This document shows, piece by piece, positions 29,304 through 39,600 of a stretch of DNA of 64,000 nucleotides (within the stretch, counting starts at the first letter, position 1; each line of letters starts with the position of its first letter). The translations under genes and the position numbers were made by a program. This stretch comes from Lewinellaceae bacterium (GTDB lineage: Bacteria > Bacteroidota > Bacteroidia > Chitinophagales > Saprospiraceae), in the NCBI GenBank assembly GCA_020636155.1, contig JACJYM010000001.1, positions 1 through 64,000 on the forward strand. Direction: 5' to 3'. The notes beneath the pieces were generated by a model, which saw nothing but the letters and a program-made list of their open reading frames with translations, made no database searches and was not told where the DNA came from.

Positions 29304-29574
29304 GATAAATCATCCAAGCAAGGCCGAATTTATTGCTAAATTTTGACTGTGTTGCCGTGTAAATTGCAAGCTAGGATATTGCGACCATTCTTATTTCCTT
29401 CTGGCGAATCAGATGACTTTGAAATAAACAAGCCACCTAAAACCTTGTTAATAAATACTAATTGTGAATTAATATATTATTTTTACATTTTGAAAATTTT
29501 TATATGTAAGGTTTTCACAAACTTTGCATAGTCAACATAATAAAAGTTGGTACTTACCTTAACAATAGATAAAT

Positions 29575-30993
29575 ATGGGATGTTCGTCATGTGGTAGTGG
29601 TAGTGTCGGAGGATGCGGAAATAAAGGACAGTGTTCATCAGGATCTTGTAATAGAATGAATTCCTATGATTGGATTTCTGTGCTTGACATAAATGACCCT
29701 ACGGAATACGAGTATGTAGAAATAAGCTTTAAAAAAGGAGCAAGAAAAGAAATTGCCCACAAGAAAAATACAGATTACTCCATCGTCACAGGCGATATGG
29801 TATTGGTAGATGTACAAGGTGGCTATGATATCGGTCGTATCTCCTTGAGTGGTGAGCTAGTTCGCCTACAAATGAAGAAAAAAAATATCACGGAAGATAA
29901 ATCCATTGGCAATGTCATGCGTCGAGCGAATGACCATGATTTAGATAAATTGGAACAACTAAGAAGTAAGGAAAAAGATGCCCTCGTCAAAGCGAGAGTC
30001 ATTGCAAGGACACTTGGTCTAGACATGAAAATGGGTGACGTGGAATATCGTGGTGATGGAAAAAAAGCGACTTTTTATTATACTGCAAATGGTCGAGTTG
30101 ATTTTCGAGAATTAGTAAAGGCTTACGCCAAAGAATTCAAGGTAAAAATCGAAATGCGGCAGATTGGTAGTCGGCAGGAGTCAGCTCGAATAGGGGGAAT
30201 AGGTGCTTGTGGAAGGGAATTGTGCTGTAGCACTTGGCTGTCAGATTTCAAATCTGTAAATACCAATGCGGCAAGATATCAAAACATTTCGATCAATCAA
30301 ACCAAGCTATCCGGTCAGTGCGGAAGATTAAAATGTTGCCTCAATTATGAATTAGACACCTATCTTGATGCATTGGATAGTTTTCCAAAAGATCCAGAGG
30401 TATTGAAAACACAAAAGGGCAATGCCAATCTTGTAAAAATGGATATTTTCAAAGGCCTTTTATATTATTCTTATGAAAATCCAAAGTTTAAGGGGCAATT
30501 GATCACACTTTCGAAAGAACAAGTTGCAGAAATCCTCAAGCAAAATAAGAAAAACCACATTCCTGAAGAACTCGTGGATATTTCATTTATTGAGGAAGCA
30601 GAACCAAAAGAAGCAGGTGAAGGTGAAATCGATTTAATCGACACTTTTGAGGAAATTGTCTTACCCAATCAACGCAAAAAACGAAGAAATTCTAGGTCAA
30701 ATAAAAACCGACCGAATTCAAATAATCCAGAGAATAGGCAAAAGCAAGATCGACCTCAAAGAAAGTCAGGACAAAACCAAAATAATAAGTCCAAGCAAAC
30801 CAACAAGTCGCAGGAATCGAATAAGCCACAAGATAAAACTCAGTCACCCGAGAATAAAACCGGAGGAACACAAAATAGAGAATCTTCCAATAATCAAAAT
30901 AGGCCTTCAAAAAAGCCTAGAAATAAAAACCAAAGAAACAATAGAAATAATCAGCAGAATAGGCAAAAGCCTAATAATGACGAAAATAAATAA
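29575..30993 (+). CDS. ricT: PSP1-domain protein, RicT/YaaT-like
   Basis: 472 residues. The N-terminus is Cys/Gly-rich (CSSCGSGSVGGCGNKGQC). The PSP1 domain follows (VEISFKKGARKEI, DMVLVDVQGGYDIGRIS, VRLQMKKKN), with the conserved FYYTANGRVDFRELVK, GIGACGRELCCSTWL and SGQCGRLKCCLNYE blocks that supply Fe-S cluster cysteines in RicT. The last 100 residues are low-complexity Asn/Gln/Lys/Arg and likely disordered, perhaps RNA-binding. In Bacillus RicT works with RicA and RicF in RNA maturation; no partner is encoded here. lpdA starts 8 bases later. Confidence 0.82.
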   Translation: MGCSSCGSGSVGGCGNKGQCSSGSCNRMNSYDWISVLDINDPTEYEYVEISFKKGARKEIAHKKNTDYSIVTGDMVLVDVQGGYDIGRISLSGELVRLQMKKKNITEDKSIGNVMRRANDHDLDKLEQLRSKEKDALVKARVIARTLGLDMKMGDVEYRGDGKKATFYYTANGRVDFRELVKAYAKEFKVKIEMRQIGSRQESARIGGIGACGRELCCSTWLSDFKSVNTNAARYQNISINQTKLSGQCGRLKCCLNYELDTYLDALDSFPKDPEVLKTQKGNANLVKMDIFKGLLYYSYENPKFKGQLITLSKEQVAEILKQNKKNHIPEELVDISFIEEAEPKEAGEGEIDLIDTFEEIVLPNQRKKRRNSRSNKNRPNSNNPENRQKQDRPQRKSGQNQNNKSKQTNKSQESNKPQDKTQSPENKTGGTQNRESSNNQNRPSKKPRNKNQRNNRNNQQNRQKPNNDENK

Positions 30994-31001
30994 GTAATCG
31001 C

Positions 31002-32414
31002 ATGAGCTTAAATAAATTTGATCTCGTAATCATTGGTTCTGGCCCCGGAGGATATGTAGCAGCTATTAGAGCCGGCCAACTAGGAATGAAAACCGCTATT
31101 ATTGAGAAATACAATGTTCTCGGTGGCACTTGTTTAAATGTGGGCTGCATCCCGTCTAAAGCCATGCTGGATTCTAGTGAACATTATTACAATGCGACAC
31201 ACACCTTTGAAGAACAAGGCATAGAAATAGGAAGCATCTCTGTCTCCCTAAAAAAGATGGTAGAAAGAAAAAACCAAGTGGTGGACCAAACCACCAAAGG
31301 TGTAGAATATCTCATGAAAAAGAATAAAGTCATTGTTTATAATGGCTTTGCATCATTCAAGGACAACAACACCATTCACATCGAAAAAAACGATGGGTCG
31401 AATGAAGATATTTTTGCAGATAATGTCATCATCGCTACCGGTTCTAAGCCCGTGATGCCTGCGATGTTTAATTATGACAAAAAAAGAGTTATCAGCTCTA
31501 CGGAAGCACTGAATATAGATAAAATCCCTAAAAAGATGGTTATCGTAGGGGCAGGTGTCATAGGACTTGAATTGGGTTCTGTATTTGCACGTCTCGGAAC
31601 AGAAGTGGAAGTTGTCGAATTCCAAGACCGAATTATACCGACTATGGATTCTGATTGTAGTAAAGAACTTATGCGTTCTCTGAAAAAATTGGGAATGAAA
31701 TTCTATCTTTCTCATGCGGTCACAGCCGTGAAAGCAGGAAAATCCAATGTCAAGGTTAACATTCAAAAAAGAGACAGTGAAGACTCTTTTGAAAGTACGG
31801 CAGACTATTGCCTCGTCGCGATAGGAAGAAGGCCATATACTGACAATTTAGGTTTGGAAAAGACTCAGGTAATGCTCGATGATAAGGGTAGAATCATCGT
31901 CGACGAACACCTTAGAACCAATGCACCTAACATTTATGCCATAGGAGATGTGGTCAGAGGAGCCATGCTCGCACACAAGGCTGAGGAAGAAGGTATTTTT
32001 GTCGTTGAATATTTGAATGGTCAAAAACCTCACATAAATTACAACCTCATTCCCGGAGTAGTTTATACTTGGCCGGAGGTGGCGGCCGTTGGAAAGACCG
32101 AAGAAGAACTGAAAGCTGAAGGTGTGGAGTTTAAGATTGGTAAATTTCCTTTCAAAGCATTGGGAAGATCTCGGGCTAGTATGGATACAGATGGTATGGT
32201 AAAGATATTGGCTGATAAAAATACGGACGAGATTTTAGGTGTACACATGGTTGGACCACGAGTGGCAGACATTATCATGGAAGCAGTGGCTCTTATGGAA
32301 TTCAGAGCATCTGCAGAAGATATGGCTCGAATATGTCATCCTCATCCGACGTATACCGAGGCTGTTAAAGAAGCGGCCTTAGATGCTACGGAAAAAAGAG
32401 CCTTACATATTTAG
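31002..32414 (+). CDS. lpdA: Dihydrolipoyl dehydrogenase (E3)
   Basis: 470 residues, the standard length. FAD-binding GSGPGGYVAAIRAGQLG, redox disulfide C44/C49 in GGTCLNVGCIPSK, NAD-binding GAGVIGLELGSVFARLG, FAD motif NIYAIGDVV and the C-terminal active-site HPHPTYTEAVKEA are all intact. It reoxidises lipoyl groups of the 2-oxoacid dehydrogenase complexes and the glycine cleavage system; no E1/E2 genes are adjacent. It follows the PSP1 gene by 8 bases and is convergent with murF (8-base gap). Confidence 0.96.
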   Translation: MSLNKFDLVIIGSGPGGYVAAIRAGQLGMKTAIIEKYNVLGGTCLNVGCIPSKAMLDSSEHYYNATHTFEEQGIEIGSISVSLKKMVERKNQVVDQTTKGVEYLMKKNKVIVYNGFASFKDNNTIHIEKNDGSNEDIFADNVIIATGSKPVMPAMFNYDKKRVISSTEALNIDKIPKKMVIVGAGVIGLELGSVFARLGTEVEVVEFQDRIIPTMDSDCSKELMRSLKKLGMKFYLSHAVTAVKAGKSNVKVNIQKRDSEDSFESTADYCLVAIGRRPYTDNLGLEKTQVMLDDKGRIIVDEHLRTNAPNIYAIGDVVRGAMLAHKAEEEGIFVVEYLNGQKPHINYNLIPGVVYTWPEVAAVGKTEEELKAEGVEFKIGKFPFKALGRSRASMDTDGMVKILADKNTDEILGVHMVGPRVADIIMEAVALMEFRASAEDMARICHPHPTYTEAVKEAALDATEKRALHI

Positions 32415-32422
32415 AAAAATCT

Positions 32423-33703
32423 CTAGGCAAGATGATCTAGAATTTGCTCTAGTTTAATGCCTCGAGATCCTTTGATCAATATATAGGGGTATGAAAATAT
32501 TTGATGTACTAGTTCTTTCTGCGTCAAGAAATCTTGGACGTTATCAAAGAAATATCCCTTATGTTGATTTCTTAATTTGGAAAATTGAGTTCCAATAAAT
32601 ACTGCACCCACATTTTCTTGAGTGTCTAAAAATTCACAGACAGATTGATGTTCTATGTCCGAGTCACTTCCTAATTCTAGCATATCTCCAAGTATTAAGC
32701 CCAAGTTTCCATGACTCAGCTCAAGGGCATTCTCGATGCTTAACCTCATGCTGGTAGGATTGGCATTGTAGGCATCTAAGATGATTTTTGAATTTTGATA
32801 ATTAACTATTTGCGATCTTTTGTTTTCTGGCACATAAGATGCAATGCCCCTATCTATTTCACTCCATTCCAAGTCAAAATATTCGGATACAGCAATCGCC
32901 GTCATAATATTCGCTTGATTGTATTTTCCTGTAAGTTGTGTCTGACATTCATGATGCCGATATTCAAATCTTAGGGTTGGATTAAAATCTAGTATGTACA
33001 GTTTTCTTTTATCATAAACTACATGATTACATTTTTTTGGTAACAAACTTATAAGTAATGGATCGCTTTCGTCTGCGAAGATGAGATGGTCATTTTCATA
33101 TAGATAATTATACATTTCAGACTTACCCTTGATTACCCCTTCAAACCCTCCAAATCCCTCAAGATGGGCTTTCCCGATATTGGTAATCAGTCCCATATCA
33201 GGTTCCGCTATCTGGCAGAGTTCTCGTATTTCGCCGACGTGATTGGCACCCATTTCGACAATGGCTATTTCAGTATCGGCAGTTATTCTGAGCAATGTGA
33301 GCGGGACTCCCAAATGATTGTTTAAGTTGCCAATGGTTGCAATGCATTCATATTTTTGGCTCAAACAAGAATACAATAACTCCTTGGTTGTTGTCTTACC
33401 GTTAGAGCCTGTCAAAGCCAATACTTTTACCTTGAAATACTTTCTATGATAATTGGCCAATTGCTGTAATGCAACAATGACATTTTCTACTAATATCGAC
33501 TCATTTGGGAAGATTTGATGTGCATTTTTATCATCCGTAATGATTTTTAATGCACCATTTTCCAGCACATTTGGGATGTAATCATTGGCATTAAATTTTT
33601 CACCTTTGATGGCAAAAAATAATTGGTTCCCGGTAATAGATCTAGAATCTATACTGACCCCATCTGACTTTAAGAACAATTCGTGAATAACTTCAATGTT
33701 CAT
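32423..33703 (-). CDS. murF: UDP-N-acetylmuramoyl-tripeptide--D-alanyl-D-alanine ligase
   Basis: 426 residues. N-terminal substrate domain (DGVSIDSRSITGNQLFFAIKG), ATP-binding P-loop LTGSNGKTTTKE, the MurF-type EMGANHVGEI, NIGKAHLEGFGG, and the C-terminal ligase domain with LDAYNANPTSM. It adds D-Ala-D-Ala to the peptidoglycan precursor in the cytosol. It stands outside any mur/fts cluster and lies directly downstream of gldJ on the same strand, separated by a terminator. Confidence 0.95.
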   Translation of the reverse strand: MNIEVIHELFLKSDGVSIDSRSITGNQLFFAIKGEKFNANDYIPNVLENGALKIITDDKNAHQIFPNESILVENVIVALQQLANYHRKYFKVKVLALTGSNGKTTTKELLYSCLSQKYECIATIGNLNNHLGVPLTLLRITADTEIAIVEMGANHVGEIRELCQIAEPDMGLITNIGKAHLEGFGGFEGVIKGKSEMYNYLYENDHLIFADESDPLLISLLPKKCNHVVYDKRKLYILDFNPTLRFEYRHHECQTQLTGKYNQANIMTAIAVSEYFDLEWSEIDRGIASYVPENKRSQIVNYQNSKIILDAYNANPTSMRLSIENALELSHGNLGLILGDMLELGSDSDIEHQSVCEFLDTQENVGAVFIGTQFSKLRNQHKGYFFDNVQDFLTQKELVHQIFSYPYILIKGSRGIKLEQILDHLA

Positions 33704-33825
33704 CCTGCTGAAATTATAATTTATTAAAAAATCCTAAATGATACAACCATCAATTTTTGATTATCTACCATTTACAAAATTAGAAAGAAATAAAATTCAA
33801 ATATTTTCCAATACTCTAAAAAAAC

Positions 33826-33857
33826 AAAAAGCCCTCGAGATGACTCGAAGGCTTTTA
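33826..33857 (-). terminator. Terminator between gldJ and murF
   Basis: AAAAAGCC-CTCGAG and CTCGA-AGGCTTTT form a strong hairpin (33826-33856) about 20 bases after the gldJ stop. The T-rich stretch on the minus strand supports termination of gldJ. Confidence 0.8.
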
Positions 33858-33873
33858 TTTATTTTATGAGATA

Positions 33874-35370
33874 CTAAAATCTTCTTTTGACTTCTTTTTG
33901 CTTTCCAAAATTATTACCTCCAGTATCCTCATTTCCACTTTCTCCACCTACTCTTACCATTGCACATCTAAATCCTATGGTTCTATCTGATTTATCTTCG
34001 TCTTTAAATCTTCTTGTACCTGGTGATAACCAGTAAAGTCTATCAGCCCAAGAACCACCTTTTACAACTCTAGCTTTGTCAGACACGAGTGAAGTAACAC
34101 CGTAACCATATTTGATATATTCTGCATCACCATCAAGGTAATTTTTCACATTTCCTTTGTGGTAATTTTCTCTATCCGCAGATTCTTCGTCAGTTACAAA
34201 TTCATATTTAAGTCTACCTAAGCTATCTTTTTCAGCAGGAGTTCCATCCTCATCCATGACAAGTTTTTCAAAATGGTTACCTCTATAACCGTTCAAATCT
34301 TGGTTTTCTGCATCTTGCTCCGTCTGTCCGGTCAATGGTCTGTAAACGTCGTTACACCATTCACTCACATTACCTGCCATGTTGTACAAACCAAAGTCAT
34401 TTGGTAAGAAACTTTTCACAGGCGCTGTGATAGACGCATTGTCATTTAGGTTACCAGCCATACCCATATAGTCTCCTCTACCTCTCTTAAAGTTAGCCAT
34501 GATATCTCCTTGATTTCCATCATGTTTTTTGTATCTGGCTGTGTTGCCATTCCACGGATAATATCTTCTATCAGTAATTAACTCATCTTTTGATGCAGCT
34601 TGATTACCAACGAGTGCAAGTGCCGCATATTCCCACTGAGCTTCAGTAGGCAATATATAATCTGGCAACAATATACCATCTTCAAATCTTACTGGTCTTT
34701 CACCGCCATTGGTCAAATCCGGAAGGTTCTTTTTAACATTTCCTGAATACTGTCCATCTAAGTAAGCCTTAGTGTCAAAAGATTCAGAATCTTTTTGATC
34801 AGGACTAGGATTTAAAATTCCTCTCTTGATTAATAACATTTCATTTACCCTATCAGATCTCCATGATGCAAAATCTTTACACTGCAACCAAGATACCCCT
34901 ACTACAGGATAATCATCATAAGCCGGGTGTCTGTAATACGTTTCTACATAAGGCTCATTATAAGCCAATTCTTCCCGCCAAACTAAGGTGTCAGGAAGGG
35001 CTTTTCTATAAACTTCTGGATAAGAAATATAAGTTTTTCTCAACCAGTGTACATATTCTTTCCAGTTAATATTAGACACCTCAGTTTCATCCATATAAAA
35101 CGAAGAAACCGTGACTCTTCTAGGAATTGCATTCCATTCATAAGTTACATCTTGCTCGACCAATCCCATGGTAAAAGTACCACCTTCTATCAATACAAGA
35201 TTAGGCCCTGTAACCTGACCCTCATAGTCCACTTTTTCGAAACCACCCCATTCAGGATTATTGTACTCCCAACCAGTGGAACTCGACTCATCTCCTTTAC
35301 CTCCACCACAAGAGGACATCACAAACGTAAATACAGCAAAAATGCTTAATAAACTAAATAAATTTTTCAT
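33874..35370 (-). CDS. gldJ: Gliding motility/T9SS lipoprotein GldJ
   Basis: 498 residues from the ATG at 35370 (a TTG lies just before it). Lipoprotein signal MKNLFSLLSIFAVFTFVMSSC, Cys21. The mature part is a formylglycine-generating-enzyme (SUMF1-type) fold: LIEGGTFTMG, FYMDETEVSNINWKEYV, YPVVGVSWLQCKDFASWRS, LPTEAQWEYAA, NMAGNVSEWCNDVY and VVKGGSWADRLYW. GldJ and GldK share this fold; the SSTGWEYNNPEWGG segment and the murF neighbour favour GldJ. It is an outer-membrane component needed for gliding and T9SS stability. Confidence 0.85.
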   Translation of the reverse strand: MKNLFSLLSIFAVFTFVMSSCGGGKGDESSSTGWEYNNPEWGGFEKVDYEGQVTGPNLVLIEGGTFTMGLVEQDVTYEWNAIPRRVTVSSFYMDETEVSNINWKEYVHWLRKTYISYPEVYRKALPDTLVWREELAYNEPYVETYYRHPAYDDYPVVGVSWLQCKDFASWRSDRVNEMLLIKRGILNPSPDQKDSESFDTKAYLDGQYSGNVKKNLPDLTNGGERPVRFEDGILLPDYILPTEAQWEYAALALVGNQAASKDELITDRRYYPWNGNTARYKKHDGNQGDIMANFKRGRGDYMGMAGNLNDNASITAPVKSFLPNDFGLYNMAGNVSEWCNDVYRPLTGQTEQDAENQDLNGYRGNHFEKLVMDEDGTPAEKDSLGRLKYEFVTDEESADRENYHKGNVKNYLDGDAEYIKYGYGVTSLVSDKARVVKGGSWADRLYWLSPGTRRFKDEDKSDRTIGFRCAMVRVGGESGNEDTGGNNFGKQKEVKRRF

Positions 35371-35401
35371 CAATTAATCTTTAGACTTTTAATACGGCTG
35401 A

Positions 35402-35433
35402 CAAATATAATCGTAATTTTTAATTTACAACAA
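35402..35433 (-). promoter_or_regulatory. gldJ promoter (-33 TTG, -7 TATATTTG)
   Basis: On the minus strand TATATTTG (35409-35402) matches TAnnTTTG exactly, and a TTGTTG (35433-35428) lies 18-21 bases further upstream, the expected -33 spacing. The start codon is about 32 bases downstream. Confidence 0.6.
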
Positions 35434-35470
35434 ATATTAGAATATAACTTACATAAATTATACCAAGTAA

Positions 35471-36511
35471 TCATCGGAACAAACTAAAACAATCACTATA
35501 ATCAATTTTTTTTCTTGAACCAATGTCAAAATTAATCAAAAATCCCAATTCATGACTCCCTCCACTATTAATTCCCAATTGAGAAATTGTGTAATCAAAA
35601 CTATATATCCATCGAATTTTTCCCTTTCTTAATCCAACTGAGGCAAGGATAGCATCAGGGTTTGTTCCGGCATTCCTATAAGCCAATCCAAAAATAAATT
35701 GTCTCAAGCCGATATAACCACCGATATTTAATTGTGCAAAATCTCCTTGCTTAACCCAAAGTACGTTTGATGATATAAACGAAGCGCTTTCTTTCTTATT
35801 GTATCTACTGAGAACTATTGTATACCCAGCCTGAATCGACCATCTTAATGGCACACCCTTGAAACCGGGATTGTTTAAAAATCCATCATTCGGCCTATTC
35901 AAATGATCAAATGATATCCCTAAATAAAAATTGGGACTATGAATTAAGAATCCAGATCCAAAATCAAATAATATATGGCTGACACTGTTAGGTCTGACCT
36001 CCTGACTAGGATAAGGAGTTCCGCCGGGACTGATACCTCCATTAATAGGATCGAGCTGGTCACCAAAAATAAGTTTATTCCAATCCAATGCCTTTGAAAC
36101 CATTCCAAAATTCAAACCACCTCGGACGTAGATTTCATTATTAATTTTCAATTCATAACTGTATGGAATGGCGATTTTAGAAGTTTTTAATACTCCACTG
36201 CCAGCATCATCATAAAGTACATTAAGTCCCAATCCCCCACCCAATGATTTAAATCTTCTACTGGCCCCCGCACTAAATGTCTTGTATGGAACTCCAATCG
36301 AAATCTGTTGCATTCTAGCCTGAGCCGAGACTAAGTAATTATCAGTCGTACCAGAAAATGCAGGATTAATCAAGGTCATATTATTGTAAAATTGTGTAAA
36401 AATAGGATCTTGTGCAAAGCTCTTGCTCTGATATGAAAGATATAAGATGCCTAGCATCACAAATTTTACAATCGTGCTGTTAATGATTAAATTAATTTTA
36501 GTACTTTGCAA
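35471..36511 (-). CDS. PorP/SprF family T9SS membrane protein
   Basis: 346 residues from a TTG start; the ATG at 36457 would leave too short a signal. Signal cleavage is likely after KSFA. The family opening QDPIFTQFYNNMTLINPAFSGT is followed by barrel strands and a conserved GLNVLYDDAGSG and LGISFDHLN. PorP/SprF proteins are outer-membrane barrels, often partnered with CHU_C/T9SS type B cargo, that help retain or secrete surface proteins. It is divergent from porU. Confidence 0.87.
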   Translation of the reverse strand: MQSTKINLIINSTIVKFVMLGILYLSYQSKSFAQDPIFTQFYNNMTLINPAFSGTTDNYLVSAQARMQQISIGVPYKTFSAGASRRFKSLGGGLGLNVLYDDAGSGVLKTSKIAIPYSYELKINNEIYVRGGLNFGMVSKALDWNKLIFGDQLDPINGGISPGGTPYPSQEVRPNSVSHILFDFGSGFLIHSPNFYLGISFDHLNRPNDGFLNNPGFKGVPLRWSIQAGYTIVLSRYNKKESASFISSNVLWVKQGDFAQLNIGGYIGLRQFIFGLAYRNAGTNPDAILASVGLRKGKIRWIYSFDYTISQLGINSGGSHELGFLINFDIGSRKKIDYSDCFSLFR

Positions 36512-36698
36512 AACTAATGGTTTTCTCGTGGTTTTCCATAATTACACCAATTAGAAATTTTAACACTCTTCAAACAACAATAATATGGTCGTCTCGTTTT
36601 TAGATTTATTATAACGAGCAATGATTGGTATATAATATATTATAAAGCCTTTAAAATTAAATTAGAATATTACTCTATTTCAGAACTAACTTTTGAGC

Positions 36699-39600
36699 AT
36701 GAATTTAATAAAAGTCAACTTGCTAAAATCTTATTTATTATCCATTTCCATTTTTGTTGGAACCAGCTTCAGCTTATTGAGCCAAGAGTCTGTCATCAAA
36801 CACCTAGATTTTACATGGGAAAAGTCCAGTATTAGTCTCGATCCTATGTCTAATACTTCCATTGAATCCATGGCATGCCTAGACTGTTACGTGGATATTC
36901 AAAACCCACAACTCAGCAGAAAGATGATTCAAATAGATTGGTATGACGGGTATGAAGTAAAAATCAATGTCATAAATGTAAGCTCAATAACATCTCCTAT
37001 TCAAATTAAAAATTCGGAATCGATTCCTGAAAAACCAGTGATTCAGTCCAATATTGTGGATTTTAGAGGCCATAAAAAATTACAAATCGAAGTGAAACCC
37101 TATTTTAATAATGGAAATGTGCAATTGGTAACTTCCTGCGACTTAGAAATTTCACCAGTAAAATCAAAATCCGACCATTTCAACAGAGGGAATAGGAATA
37201 AAAACCTTTCGATATTAAATGATGGAAATATTTATAAAATAGCGATAAACAAAAGTGGCATTTATAAAATTACAGGCCAATACATAGCAAATGAATTAGG
37301 GGTAGCCTTAAATTCATTCGACCCAAAGACAATAAAATTATATGGTGGTCGAGGTGGCTTGATTCCTGAAATTATTGCTGAAAATCGAATTGATGACCTA
37401 GAGGAAATAGGTGTAAAAGCGGTGGGGCTAGAAGATGGAAAATTTGATTCTAATGACTATTTATTATTTTATGGCGAAGGTCCCAACATGTTCAAATACG
37501 ATGAATCCAAAAATTCTTACACATTTGAGCAAAATATCTATGATAAATTTAATTACTACTTTATAAAATTTGACAATCAAGTTGGGAAAAGAATCTCGGT
37601 TAATAATACCAATCCTACTGCCGAAAAGTACTCCAACTTGTACGATGATTTCCAGAGATATGAGTCCGATCAATTCAATCTCTTAGGATTCAATGAGTCT
37701 ACCGAGGGTACGGGTCAAGAATGGTTTGGCGACTATTTTGGAATAAATAAATCTCAGAATTTTGAAGATAAATTCGATTTTAAAAACATAGAAATTTCAA
37801 AGCCCATCAAAGTGAAAAGCGAAGTCGCCGTTCATAATCCCAATAGTGTGGGAGTAAAGCTCACGATAGATGGAAACTCAACCTCAAAAACAGTCAGTGG
37901 CACTGGAACTCAAGCATCTGACACGTTTGCGAAAAAAGGAGTATGGGATGTCTCCACTACGATTAGCTCAACAAATCCTGAAATTAATATCACAGTCAAT
38001 TCCTCCACAGCGGAAGCTTGGTTGGATTACATTCAAGTGCAGTCCGTAAAAAAACTTGATCTCGACAGTAATAAGAGTGTAGAATTCAGCAATCTATCGA
38101 GTAAGGATTATGCCAGTTTTGGTTTTAATATTACGGATACTAAATCGAAAGAAATATGGAACATTACCAATCCATTTAACGTTGAGCAGCTGACTGTTTC
38201 TGGTGGTAAATTTTCATTTTATACGGACAGTATTGCGCAAAAATTTATTGCATTTGATCCTAATCAAGAATTTGATATACCCACATTTGTAAAAAAAGTG
38301 GAGAACCAGAATCTACACAGTATTCAAAATGCCCAAATGATCATCGTTTATCATAAAAATTTTGAAGAAGAAGCTAAAACTTTGGCTCAACATCGATCGC
38401 AAAATGACAATCTAAATATTGTGACCGTAAATGTTGAAGAAATATTTAACGAATTCGGAAGTGGTAGGAAAGAACCGACTGCCATTAGAGATTTTACGAA
38501 AATGATCTACGATCGAGATCGAGATTTTTATTACCTTCTTTTATTCGGCGATGGGTCTTATGATTATAAATTAATAGATACTCGTAATCCCGAAAATAAT
38601 TTTGTGCCAGTTTATGAAACCAAAGAATCTCTCAATCCTATTTCAGGTTATCCAAGTGATGATTTTTTTGGTCTGTTGAGTGAAAATGAAGGATTACCAA
38701 CATTGGAAGGTGCAATAGATATCGCAGTAGGAAGACTGACTGTTAAATCAACTGAAGAAGCAAAAAATGTAGTCAATAAAATCATAAACTATGACAACAA
38801 TTCGGAGTGCCTAGGTGATTGGAGATTGCGGTGTCTATTCATGGCCGATGATGAAGATAGTAGCGTACACTTAAGTGATTCTGATTACATAGCAAATTCT
38901 TCATTTTTGCTGAACGAGGACATCAACCAAAAGAAAGTCTATTTAGATGCTTACATACAAGAATCGACACCGGGTGGTACTCGATATCCTGCCGTGACTG
39001 AAGCAGTAAATAATGCAGCAAATCAAGGATTATTGGTGATGAATTACCTCGGCCACGGTGGTCCCAAGGGTCTGGCTCAAGAACGGGTATTAAAAATTCC
39101 AGATATTCAGTCATGGGATAACCTAAATAAACTTCCATTTTTTATTACGGCGACCTGTAGCTTCAGTGGTTATGACGACCCTTCCTTAGTGACAGCAGGT
39201 GAAGAAGCATTATTGAACCCGAGAGGTGGTGCAGTCGCACTATTGACAACAACTAGAGCCGTTTACATCAATCAAAATAAGCAATTAACAAAATCAGTAT
39301 TTGATACCCTTTTTATACAACGAGAAGGTGTCAATCCCAGTTTTGGGCAGGTAATGTTAGATGGCAAAACTTCCGGAAATGCCGGTGGCACCGACAATCG
39401 TCGAAAATTCACCTTATTGGGTGATCCATCACAAAAAATTGCGATGCCAAAACATAAAATTTTCGTGATGTCAATCAATGGAAAGAATCCATCCAAATTA
39501 GATACCATTCAAGCCCTTCAGAAAATGCAATTCAGTGGCGAAGTGCGAGACTATCAAGGCCATCTTCTAAGTGATTTTAATGGAGATATCGATGTCATTG

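Noticed and set aside
30647..30997. 116-residue plus-strand frame inside the PSP1 gene's tail
   Set aside because: The low-complexity A-rich tail of the PSP1 gene opens an alternative frame; it lies fully inside a well-supported gene.
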